Source: Chloroflexota bacterium (GTDB lineage: Bacteria; Chloroflexota; Anaerolineae; UBA3071). From it: a stretch of 8,694 bases of DNA. Below the pieces are notes generated by a model that had not been told where the DNA came from, made no database searches, and saw nothing but the letters and a program-made list of their open reading frames with translations. The stretch spans positions 2,111 to 10,804 of the forward strand of contig JACNHM010000531.1 in NCBI GenBank assembly GCA_014383605.1, given 5' to 3'. This document shows positions 1 through 6,111 of this stretch, piece by piece. A program made the position numbers and the translations under genes. The stretch's first letter is position 1. Each line of letters opens with the position of its first letter.

Positions 1-180
1 CCCCCCCCCCCCAACCCCCCCCCCACACAACCTCACAACCCCACCCCCCCCCACCCGCCCACCCACCCCAACACGCCCCACCCGCCTGCCCCCCCCCCCA
101 ACCACCTTCCCCCCCACGGAGAGCGGCGCCGAGCCGAGGCGGCGGGCCAAGACCCCCCCCCCCGACCCGGCCCCCCGGGC
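1..180. other. Poly-C low-complexity contig edge, probable artefact
   Basis: The first ~110 bases are almost entirely C with scattered A. The first G appears near position 57 and T is very rare. A further C-run lies at about 152-163. From about 200 onward the composition becomes that of a normal high-GC coding region. No stop codon occurs in any forward frame simply because T is nearly absent, so the open frame here carries no coding information. This pattern fits read-end base-calling failure or a mis-assembled contig terminus better than a biological repeat. The real N-terminus of the following gene is therefore not recoverable from this window. Confidence 0.75.
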
Positions 181-199
181 CGCGCCTCGCCGCCGCGCC

Positions 200-1132
200 G
201 CAGACGCCGCCGCAGCCATCGCCGCCCGCCTGGGCTGGGAGCCCGCCGCCACTTACGACACGCTCAAGGACATGGCCCGCCACGGCCTGATCCGGGCACA
301 GCGAGACGAGCAAGAACTCACCTTCGGCCTCATGCCCTTCGTCGTCGGCGTGTACGAGGCCCAACTGGCGCGCATGGACGAGGAGCTGGCCCAGCTCTTC
401 GAAGCCTACTTCCAGGAGAGCTTCGGCCGCCAGGTGCTGAGCACCTCGCCCTCCGTGCACCGCATCATCCCCATCGAGCAGAGCATCGCTGTGGACATGG
501 AGGTCTTCCCCTACGAGCGGGCCTCGCAACTGCTGGAAGGGGGCCACTCCTTCGGCGTGCGCGACTGCATCTGCCGCGTGGAGAAGCAGTTGTTGGGCCA
601 GGGCTGCGACCACCCCGTGGAGAACTGCCTGGTCTTCCATCCCGCCGAGAATGCCTTCGGCCGCAGCCGCACCATCCGGCCCATCAGCAAAGAAGAAGCC
701 CTGCAGGTTCTGCGTGAAGCGACCGACTCTGGCCTGGTGCACTCCTCCGCCAACGTCCAGAAGGGGCATGGCTACATCTGCAACTGCTGTACCTGCTGCT
801 GCGGCATCCTGCGCGGCCTCACCGAGTTCGGCAACGCCGATGCCATGGCCCGCTCCGATTTCCACGCCGCGGTTGAAGCTGACCTATGCACCGCCTGCGA
901 GGTATGCCTGGACACCTGCCCCTTCGGGGCGCTGTCGCTGCCCGACGACGTCGTGCAAGCAGACCTGAGCCGCTGCATGGGCTGCGGGCTGTGCATTCCT
1001 TCCTGCCCCAGCGAGGCGCTGAGCCTGATGCGCAAGCCGGAGGCGGAAGTCACCCCGCCGCCGGTTGACGAACAGGCCTGGCTGGTAGAAAAGGCCAGGA
1101 GCCGCAATATCGCCCTGCACGAGATCCTGTAG
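200..1132 (+). CDS. 4Fe-4S ferredoxin-type iron-sulfur protein (5' end unreadable)
   Basis: Cytoplasmic iron-sulfur protein of the ferredoxin-containing oxidoreductase-associated type; exact electron partner unknown. Counting from the internal ATG at 272, two classical C-x2-C-x2-C-x3-CP motifs lie at residues 206-216 and 235-245, enough for two [4Fe-4S] clusters. An upstream Cys-rich region contains CIC (99-101), C112, C119 and a dense CNCCTCCC block (170-177), typical of a family of bacterial 4Fe-4S proteins and a candidate additional cluster or metal site. Codons before 272 continue coding-like in frame (AARLGWEPAATYDTLKDM), resembling the winged-helix-like N-terminal segment of such proteins. 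The ATG at 272 is therefore internal, and the true start lies in or beyond the poly-C edge. The stop is TAG at 1130-1132. The next gene begins 63 bases downstream on the same strand, with no obvious functional link. Family assignment is strong; specific role is not known. Confidence 0.85.
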   Translation, partial: ADAAAAIAARLGWEPAATYDTLKDMARHGLIRAQRDEQELTFGLMPFVVGVYEAQLARMDEELAQLFEAYFQESFGRQVLSTSPSVHRIIPIEQSIAVDMEVFPYERASQLLEGGHSFGVRDCICRVEKQLLGQGCDHPVENCLVFHPAENAFGRSRTIRPISKEEALQVLREATDSGLVHSSANVQKGHGYICNCCTCCCGILRGLTEFGNADAMARSDFHAAVEADLCTACEVCLDTCPFGALSLPDDVVQADLSRCMGCGLCIPSCPSEALSLMRKPEAEVTPPPVDEQAWLVEKARSRNIALHEIL

Positions 1133-1195
1133 CGCGCCCATGCAAGTCGGCGTCTGCGATCAAGGACGGAAGACGAAGGACGAAAAGCACCATCC

Positions 1196-2656
1196 ATGAC
1201 CATCACCACCCCCGATTGGGTCAAAGACGCTGTTTTCTACCAGATCTTCCCCGACCGCTTCGCCAGGAGCGAGGCCGTGCCCAAGCCCTGTCGTCTGCAG
1301 CCCTGGGACGCGCCGCCCACCCGGCACGGCTTCAAAGGCGGCGACCTCATTGGCGTCGTCGAGCATCTGGATTACCTGCAAGACCTGGGGGTAACGGCCA
1401 TCTACTTCAACCCCATCTTCCAGTCCGCCGCCAATCACCGCTACCACACCTTTGACTACACCCAGGTGGATCCCCTCCTGGGCGGGAACAGCGCGCTGCG
1501 CACGCTGCTGGACGAGGCGCACCGCCGCGACATGCGCATCGTCCTCGACGGCGTTTTCAATCACGCCAGCCGCGGTTTCTTCCAGTTCAACCACATCCTG
1601 GAAAACGGCCCCGATTCGCCCTATCTCGACTGGTTCACCATCAAGCGCTTCCCCCTCAACGCCTACGAGAACAACGGCACGCCCAACTACGAGGCCTGGT
1701 GGAACCTGCCCGCCCTGCCCAAGTTCAACACCGCCAACCCGGCCGTGCGGGAGTTCCTGTGGGATGTGGCCGAGCATTGGGTGCGGGAGGGCATTGACGG
1801 CTGGCGGCTGGACGTGCCCGAGGAGATTGACGACGCCGAGTTCTGGCGGGAATTCCGCCGCCGCGTCAAGCGGGCCAATCCCGAAGCCTACATCGTGGGT
1901 GAGATCTGGCACGAGGCGCAACGCTGGCTGCGGGGCGATCAGTTCGACGCCGTGATGAACTACCCCTTCACCCGCGCCTGTTTGGGCTTCTTCGGCGGGG
2001 AGAAACTGGACCGCCGCTCCCGGCCTGGCGGCTACGAGCTAAGGCGGCTGGACGCGCCGGCATTTGCCGCGGAGATAGACAGACAACTGCACCTGTACGA
2101 CTGGGAGGTGGCCCAGGCTCAGCTCAACCTGCTGGGCAGCCACGACACCTCCCGCTTCCTGACCCTCATTGGCGGCGACAAGGCACGCTTCAAGCTGGCC
2201 ATCCTCTTCCAGATGACCTTTGTAGGTGCGCCGTGCATCTACTACGGTGACGAGATCGGGCTGCAAGGCGGCCCCGATCCCGATTGCCGCCGCGCCATGC
2301 CCTGGGACGAGCGGCTTTGGGATCGCGACTTGCTGGATTATGTCAAGAGATGCACCGCGCTGCGGCGGACCTACCGCGCCCTGCAGCGGGGCGACCACAC
2401 CCGCCTGTACGCCTCCCACGGCGTCTACGCCTTCGGGCGGCGGCTGGGCCAGGAGACGCTGGCGGTGGTGCTGAACAACAGCGCCTCCACCTTTGCGCTG
2501 AAGGTACCCGTGGCTGACTACCTGGCCGACGGCGCTGTGCTGCGAGACGTATGGAACGGCGACGAGACACTGGCGGTCAGGGATGGATACCTGAGCGGGC
2601 CGACGCTGCCGCCCCGCTCGGGGGCCGTGTTGGTCAGCGGATCAGTCAGCGGATGA
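1196..2656 (+). CDS. GH13 alpha-glucan hydrolase (neopullulanase/cyclomaltodextrinase-like)
   Basis: 486-residue glycoside hydrolase family 13 enzyme, expected to hydrolyse alpha-1,4 (possibly alpha-1,6) linkages in maltodextrins, cyclodextrins or pullulan-type oligosaccharides. All conserved GH13 regions are visible: region I DGVFNH (118-123), region II GWRLDV with nucleophile D206, region III GEIWH with acid/base E236, and region IV NLLGSHD with transition-state-stabilising D317. LPKFN at 174-178 matches the MPKLN-type region V used to recognise the neopullulanase/cyclomaltodextrinase subfamily. There is no signal peptide, so it is probably cytoplasmic. The N-terminal CBM34-like domain common in that subfamily is absent: the catalytic barrel begins almost at residue 1 (DWVKDAVFYQIFPDRF). 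The C-terminal beta domain spans about 395-480. The ATG is preceded by purine-rich GAAGGACGAAAAG. The last codons carry a 12-bp tandem duplication. Exact substrate is inferred only to subfamily level. Confidence 0.92.
   Translation: MTITTPDWVKDAVFYQIFPDRFARSEAVPKPCRLQPWDAPPTRHGFKGGDLIGVVEHLDYLQDLGVTAIYFNPIFQSAANHRYHTFDYTQVDPLLGGNSALRTLLDEAHRRDMRIVLDGVFNHASRGFFQFNHILENGPDSPYLDWFTIKRFPLNAYENNGTPNYEAWWNLPALPKFNTANPAVREFLWDVAEHWVREGIDGWRLDVPEEIDDAEFWREFRRRVKRANPEAYIVGEIWHEAQRWLRGDQFDAVMNYPFTRACLGFFGGEKLDRRSRPGGYELRRLDAPAFAAEIDRQLHLYDWEVAQAQLNLLGSHDTSRFLTLIGGDKARFKLAILFQMTFVGAPCIYYGDEIGLQGGPDPDCRRAMPWDERLWDRDLLDYVKRCTALRRTYRALQRGDHTRLYASHGVYAFGRRLGQETLAVVLNNSASTFALKVPVADYLADGAVLRDVWNGDETLAVRDGYLSGPTLPPRSGAVLVSGSVSG
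2633..2656 (+). repeat. 12-bp tandem duplication at the 3' end of the GH13 gene
   Basis: GTCAGCGGATCA (2633-2644) is followed immediately by GTCAGCGGATGA (2645-2656), 11/12 identical. The duplication gives the protein its SGSVSG ending and supplies the TGA stop codon. It looks like a recent slippage event that lengthened the C-terminus by about four residues. Confidence 0.8.
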
Positions 2657-2681
2657 TGCGGAGATAGCGGAAGACGACCAC

Positions 2682-2703
2682 GTTTTACGCTTTACGTTTT
2701 ACG
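2682..2703. repeat. Heptamer-type AT-rich repeat (TTTACG units)
   Basis: Three successive units, GTTTTACG, CTTTACG and TTTTACG, form a 7-bp-period array just left of the insertion sequence boundary, in the 46-base gap after the GH13 stop. It is short and has no coding content. Similar degenerate heptamers are, to my recollection, common between genes in several bacterial phyla. Confidence 0.6.
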
Positions 2704-2724
2704 GCATTGAGGCAAAAGTGACAC
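2703..2724 (+). repeat. Left terminal inverted repeat of the IS
   Basis: GGCATTGAGG, then C, AAAAGT, GA, CAC. It matches the reverse complement of 4491-4512 at 19 of 22 positions (mismatches at positions 11, 18 and 19). The repeat also contains the -35 hexamer of the transposase promoter. Confidence 0.88.
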
Positions 2725-2746
2725 GAGCGTGAGTTTGTGGTACAAT
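2718..2746 (+). promoter_or_regulatory. Sigma70-like promoter of the transposase
   Basis: GTGACA (2718-2723, 5/6 to TTGACA), a 17-base spacer, then TACAAT (2741-2746, 5/6 to TATAAT). The -35 lies inside the left inverted repeat, so transposase binding at the end could repress its own promoter, a common IS arrangement. The expected transcription start is near 2753, giving a leader of about 30 bases before the ATG at 2785. Confidence 0.7.
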
Positions 2747-2784
2747 TGGACCGCACCAACAGAGTACAGAGAAAGGAGCGGTCC

Positions 2785-4489
2785 ATGGCCAAGACAGCCA
2801 AGCAGTTAGAAGTCAAAGCACGGCACATTTACAAGCCAGAGATAGAGACCTGTCCCCATTGCGACGAACCATTGCGTGCACGTTCCTACTACCAGTGGCG
2901 CAAGACGGTGCAGCAGTTGGCTGGGGCGGTGTATGTGGCCAGTGAGGCCCAAGAGTGCGTCAATCCGGAGTGCTCGCATCAAGGGCAGCCTTACACCTCG
3001 GCGGAGGCGCAGATGGTCACGGTGCCGGAATGCACGTATGGTCTGGACATCATCGCCCAGATCGGCTGGTGGCGAGACCGGGAGCATCTGAACCGGGAGC
3101 AAATCCATAGCCGGCTCCGGGAGCGAGAGGTGCAGATCAGTGAGCGTCAGGTAGACCATCTGTATGCTCGCTATCAGGTGCTGATGGCCAGCGCTGAACG
3201 GCTGGAACGGGAACAGTTGGAACAGGTGGTCGCCGAGCGCGGAGGCCTGATCATCAGCCTGGACGGTCTGGAACCCGAAGGGGCGTCCGAGCAACTGTGG
3301 ATGGTGCGCGAAGTACAAAGCGAACTGATCCTTGTGGTGGGCTGGTTGCCCCGGGTGAACCACCAGACCTTGAAGGGTTTGCTGGCCCCGGTGGCGGACC
3401 TCGGACTGCCAGTGCTGGCCACGCTGAGCGACAAACAAAGGTGTGTGCGCAAAGCGTTGGAGGAGACCTGGCCGGAAGTGCCCCATCAATGGTGCCAATC
3501 GCACTACCTGGGCAATGTCACCCGCCCTATTTACGACCACGATTCGGCGCTCAAGACGGAGTTACGCAAAACCATCCGCGAAGCGCTACGGGAAAGCATG
3601 AAGGGGGTGTTATCCGCGCCGGAAGGCTCGGTTTTTTCCCCCTCAGTTGGTCACGGGGATGCTGGTGGAGGCTGTCCCCGCTGAAGATGTCACTGGGCAA
3701 CCGCCGACCCGGCAGCAGGTGGTGCGGGACTTGGCCATGGATATGCAACAAGCCCTATCACGCACGGGACGGGCCCCCTTTGAGATGTCCGGGTTGCCTA
3801 TGTTCGACGACCTCTGCGCCCTGCAGGAAACGCTGGCCCAATGTCTGGCGCTGGGTGAGGACCCCCACTTGCGCCATTGGCACCGGGTGTTAAGCCAGAC
3901 GTTGCCGGCCTACCGGCAGCCCTTTACCGAGGTACAACAGGCCCTCGACTGGGTGAAGCCCATCAAGGTCATTCTGCAGCAGGCTCCTTTGCCCACGGAG
4001 AAGGAAGCGTCTCCGGGGGGCGATAGGGTCGCCCGCCAACTGGCTCACTACCTGGGCCCGTTGGCTGACAGGTCGGATCTCAGCCCCTGGCTGACCGCTT
4101 TTCGCAAGGAGCTGTTGGCGATCAGCGAACGCTACTGGTCGGGGCTCTTTCACTGCTACAACATCATGGGCTTGCCCCGTACGAACAACGACCACGAAAA
4201 CCTGTATGGGCAGATCAAACGGCATCTCAGACGGCAACGCGGTGTGGAAGACCTGCGTGATCCCCTGCGCCGTCATGGGGCCTGGCTGGTCTTCCAGAAC
4301 CAGGGGGCATCTCCCGAAGAGTTGTGGGAACGCCTGGCTCAAGTCAGTTGGGAGGCGTACTTCGCCGAGCGTGCCCGCTATGAGCAGCGACAGGCGCTCT
4401 TTCGCCGACGCTACCAGTGGCGCCACAAGCGGGAAGCAGTGAGGCAGCAACGAGTGACCGCCTGGGCTGAAGCTGTCTTGGATTGTTAA
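2785..4489 (+). CDS. DDE/CxxH-type transposase, interrupted by a frameshift
   Basis: Transposase of the IS, about 567 residues if the frameshift is bridged. The start ATG at 2785 is chosen because GAAAGGAG (2771-2778) sits six bases upstream. N-terminal half: putative zinc ribbon CPHC (residues 23-26) with C58 and C63, a helix-turn-helix-like segment around 101-130, catalytic-type Asp in SLDG (D160) and LSDKQ (D216), and a CQSH (237-240) CxxH motif as in Mutator/IS256/ISL3-like RNase H transposases. C-terminal half: the candidate catalytic Glu lies in TNNDHENLYGQIKR (codon at 4196-4198). The first frame continues to a stop ending at 3684. The second frame, one base later, is clearly the natural continuation from about 3640 to 4489. 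The shift lies near G5 at 3603-3607 or, more likely, the T6/C5 run at 3632-3642. It could be an inactivating indel, a homopolymer sequencing error, or a programmed +1 shift at CCC-TCA. The DDE residue assignments are mine, by motif context. Confidence 0.85.
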
Positions 4490-4490
4490 C

Positions 4491-4512
4491 GTGCGACTTT
4501 TACCTCAATGCC
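4491..4512 (-). repeat. Right terminal inverted repeat of the IS
   Basis: Read on the minus strand it is GGCATTGAGG, T, AAAAGT, CG, CAC, pairing with the left repeat at 19/22. It begins one base after the transposase stop codon. The gene A start codon lies 39 bases beyond its outer end. Confidence 0.88.
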
Positions 4513-4551
4513 TAAAAAGGCAAACCGCACGCGAGCAAAGGACATCTGACC

Positions 4552-5454
4552 ATGAAACTTCCCCCATCCGACGTAGACATCTTTTACGAAATCCAAACGT
4601 CCCTCTACAGCTTCGTAAACCAGCAGCGCCAACTGTTTCCGGAGATGGAGACGCGAGAGGACCTCACCATGTTTGCGGAGTTGGAGAAGATAGACGCCTT
4701 GCGCCAGGCACTCTACGACGACATGAGCCTGCTGGACGAGTTCCTGGCCGTCAATCCCCATACCCTGCCCGCCGGTCACCTGGAGATCGCCCGCTCCTGG
4801 CATCACCGCAAGGCCGGCACGTTCTACATCTTCCGCTACCTGAAGAAGTACACCGTCTTTCTCGACGACAAAGAACCGGCGAAGGCCTACGGCGTGCTGG
4901 GGCTGCGCAGCGACTTCGACGAGGTCGTGCCCATGCCCCTTCCGACCCTGGTCCAAGCGGTGCTACTGCCCTTCCGAGCGCATATCGTCTTCGATGGCCT
5001 GCTCAAACCCTACAGCGTGATCTTCGGCGGCGGCATCCGGCGCAGTCTCAACGATAGCTACCGCGACGCCAAAGAACGCTTCGGCATCATCACCTCCCTG
5101 CTGCCCGAGCCAGGAGAGGACGAGGCGGCTGTCCAGTCCAGTTATGCACCTATACTCAAGGCGTTTCGTCGTTGGCTGGGCAAGTACGCTTTGCGTCCGC
5201 AGACCGTCGAGAGGCACGTCAGCAACGTCCATCACTTTGCCGAGACCTACCTGGAGCGTCAGAAACCGCCGCGCCGTTTCGACCAAGTCACGACGGCTGA
5301 AGTAACCGCTTACCTGGCCGGACCACTCCCGCCGGGTGTCCAGATCAAAGGCAGCGTCGTCAGCTTCAAGAAATTCTTCCGGTTCATGGAAGAGACCGGA
5401 CGGATGGACTACGAGGCTGCCTACGACATCCTGGCTTATCTGCGTATTCAGTGA
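4552..5454 (+). CDS. Gene A: 300-residue protein of unknown function with recombinase core-binding-like C-terminus
   Basis: I do not recognise a named family. The N-terminal part (1-100) is helical and acidic. The middle (about 77-182) has a conserved-looking sequence (EIARSWHHRKAGTF, YLKKYTVFLDD, YGVLGL, LLPFRAHIVFDGLL, IFGGGIRRSLNDSY) predicted to be an alpha/beta domain. Residues about 198-298 (AFRRWLGKYALRPQTVERHV through FKKFFRFMEETGRM) resemble the SAM-like core-binding domain of tyrosine recombinases, but no catalytic domain with R-H-R-Y follows. No signal peptide or membrane segment is seen. The ATG follows AAAGGA (4537-4542) by nine bases. The coding 5' end is 93% identical over 86 bases to a remnant at 7658-7743, and 28 of 38 leader bases also match. 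The IS right end lies 39 bases upstream, so the original promoter region is missing. The gene B tail remnant begins two bases after the stop. A DNA-binding or accessory role is possible but unproven. Confidence 0.8.
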   Translation: MKLPPSDVDIFYEIQTSLYSFVNQQRQLFPEMETREDLTMFAELEKIDALRQALYDDMSLLDEFLAVNPHTLPAGHLEIARSWHHRKAGTFYIFRYLKKYTVFLDDKEPAKAYGVLGLRSDFDEVVPMPLPTLVQAVLLPFRAHIVFDGLLKPYSVIFGGGIRRSLNDSYRDAKERFGIITSLLPEPGEDEAAVQSSYAPILKAFRRWLGKYALRPQTVERHVSNVHHFAETYLERQKPPRRFDQVTTAEVTAYLAGPLPPGVQIKGSVVSFKKFFRFMEETGRMDYEAAYDILAYLRIQ

Positions 5455-5456
5455 CA

Positions 5457-5686
5457 ATGGCTCGCTTTCGCCACCATCGCGACTTCATCTTTGTCTTGGC
5501 GCGGCTGGTGCCGTCCGGCGCCCGCCTCTGGCTCCAGGGCTGGTTGGAAGCCACAGCTCATGGCACCTTCGCCGTTCACGAACTACCATTTTGAGAGGGA
5601 AGGAAGCGCCGTACATCGCCCGCCTGCGGGAGGAGCAGCGGCGGCTGCCCGCTCTGCAAGACGAACTGAACAGGTCCGGGCTGTGA
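5457..5686 (+). pseudogene. Remnant of the 3' end of gene B
   Basis: Bases 5463-5543 match 8614-8694 of gene B at 73/81 positions. The encoded RFRHHRDFIFVLARLVPSGA segment is nearly the same as RFRHHRDFIFALARLMPSGA in gene B. The fragment could be read from ATG 5457 as a 45-codon ORF ending in TGA at 5592-5594. Immediately after, another frame gives good coding-like sequence (GKEAPYIARLREEQRRLPAL and on to NRSGL) ending in TGA at 5684-5686. This suggests the remnant also suffered a frameshift near 5590 and that the true B C-terminus ends like this. It lacks roughly the first 282 codons of B. It starts two bases after the gene A stop, where an intact B would be expected. Homology to B is seen directly; the frameshift and tail extension are inferred. 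Confidence 0.75.
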
Positions 5687-5711
5687 GCGGAGCTCAGCAC
5701 ATCACAATTGA

Positions 5712-5777
5712 TGGCGAGGAGTTGCACAGTGTTGGCGAGGAGTTGCACTCCGAGCCCTTGTGCGGAAGTACAACTCC
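5712..5777. repeat. Direct repeat pair plus inverted partner (hairpin candidate)
   Basis: TGGCGAGGAGTTGCAC occurs twice, at 5712-5727 and 5733-5748, offset 21 bases. GTACAACTCC at 5768-5777 is a near inverted copy of GGAGTTGCAC (9 of 10 paired), so the second copy and this segment can form a 10-bp stem with a 19-base loop. It lies in the ~120-base gap between the gene B remnant (+) and the minus-strand DUF389-like ORF, which converge here. No T-tract follows, so it is not a textbook terminator. It may be a bidirectional transcription-stop structure, an operator-like repeat, or debris. The rest of the gap shows no gene. Confidence 0.5.
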
Positions 5778-5808
5778 CTCTCATCGGGCAGCCGAGCTGT
5801 GAGCAGGG

Positions 5809-6012
5809 CTAGCGAGGTGGGGCTTCGACCTCCGTGATGGGGATGGTCATCAAGCGGACGCGCGTCGGCCTGCCGATGTCCCGGCTCAACTCATCGCTCA
5901 ACCACTCAGCCTCGGCCGCGGTGATGGGACGCTGCCTGTAGAGGGTGGCCATCACCTCCACCTCTGTCCTGTGATCCTCGAATTCGAAGCCCACCAACTC
6001 CACATCGTCCAT
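5809..6012 (-). CDS. Small DUF389-tail-like protein, standalone or remnant
   Basis: 67-residue ORF from ATG at 6012-6010. The sequence (MDDVELVGFEFEDHRTEVEV, then PITAAEAEWLSDELSRDIGR, ending VRLMTIPITEVEAP) resembles the cytoplasmic C-terminal tail of DUF389 membrane proteins as I remember them: a short beta strand, a helix and a final hydrophobic strand. No membrane-spanning part is present. The frame extends upstream to a TTG at 6063, but that would run through the -35/-10 elements of its own apparent promoter, so the internal ATG is preferred. With a predicted transcript start near 6019 the leader would be only ~7 bases and without a Shine-Dalgarno site, meaning near-leaderless translation. 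It could be a functional orphan domain or the last piece of a decayed DUF389 gene. Homology is from memory and moderate. Confidence 0.5.
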   Translation of the reverse strand: MDDVELVGFEFEDHRTEVEVMATLYRQRPITAAEAEWLSDELSRDIGRPTRVRLMTIPITEVEAPPR

Positions 6013-6025
6013 CTGAGCCGAGTAT

Positions 6026-6054
6026 AGTATAGCAGCCTTCGCACTGTTTGACAA
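6026..6054 (-). promoter_or_regulatory. Sigma70 promoter for the minus-strand DUF389-like ORF
   Basis: On the minus strand, TTGTCA (6054-6049, 5/6 to TTGACA), a 17-base spacer and TATACT (6031-6026, 5/6 to TATAAT). A second overlapping TATACT lies immediately downstream. The expected start is near 6019, only ~7 bases before the ATG at 6012. Its -35 overlaps the plus-strand -35 by five bases, so the two promoters probably compete for polymerase. Confidence 0.65.
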
Positions 6055-6076
6055 AAGGTTCAACTTGGCCTATCAT
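6048..6076 (+). promoter_or_regulatory. Sigma70 promoter for the phosphofructokinase gene
   Basis: Perfect -35 TTGACA (6048-6053), 17-base spacer, -10 TATCAT (6071-6076, 4/6 with the key TA and final T kept). The expected start is near 6083, giving a leader of about 30 bases containing GGAGGG (6100-6105) six bases before the ATG at 6112. Confidence 0.8.
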
Positions 6077-6086
6077 ATCGTTGAAC
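6058..6086. promoter_or_regulatory. Candidate operator: GTTCAAC-N15-GTTGAAC
   Basis: A perfect 7-bp inverted repeat, GTTCAAC (6058-6064) and GTTGAAC (6080-6086), brackets the -10 of the phosphofructokinase promoter. Half-site centres are 22 bases apart, about two helical turns, as expected for a dimeric repressor bound to one face. The left half lies in the spacer and the right half over the predicted start. No regulator gene is nearby. Chance occurrence is possible. Confidence 0.4.
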
Positions 6087-6111
6087 GGAGCAGAGGTTTG
6101 GAGGGTATGAC

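Larger units (their letters stand above)
2703..4512 (+). mobile_element. Insertion sequence, ~1.81 kb, with terminal inverted repeats
   Basis: One transposase gene is bounded by imperfect inverted repeats at 2703-2724 and 4491-4512. Their outermost ten bases (GGCATTGAGG) are identical, and overall 19 of 22 match. The right repeat starts one base after the transposase stop codon, as is usual in compact IS elements. No convincing target-site duplication is seen: the left flank reads CGTTTTAC and the right flank TAAAAAGG. That suggests old age, a deletion adjacent to the element, or a family that makes no or variable duplications. The transposase has D-D-E and CxxH features like ISL3/IS256/Mutator-type elements, but I cannot name the IS family. 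Confidence 0.85.

Noticed and set aside
1160..1921. Long open frame on the minus strand opposite the GH13 gene (253 codons)
   Set aside because: It is a mirror of a gene with all GH13 catalytic motifs, arising from GC-rich codon bias. It has no recognisable domain and no ribosome site.
2737..2784. Upstream GTG start for the transposase (16 extra residues)
   Set aside because: It overlaps the -10 element TACAAT and precedes the likely transcription start. GAAAGGAG points to the ATG at 2785.
2806..3540. Minus-strand open frame of 244 codons opposite the transposase
   Set aside because: Antisense shadow of the zinc-ribbon and DDE region of the transposase, with no motif of its own.
2695..4520. 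Target-site duplication around the IS
   Set aside because: Left flank CGTTTTAC and right flank TAAAAAGG share no direct repeat. Their T/A runs are complementary, not duplicated.
6013..6063. Extended TTG start for the minus-strand DUF389-like ORF
   Set aside because: The extension runs through its own -35 and -10 hexamers and has no family resemblance.
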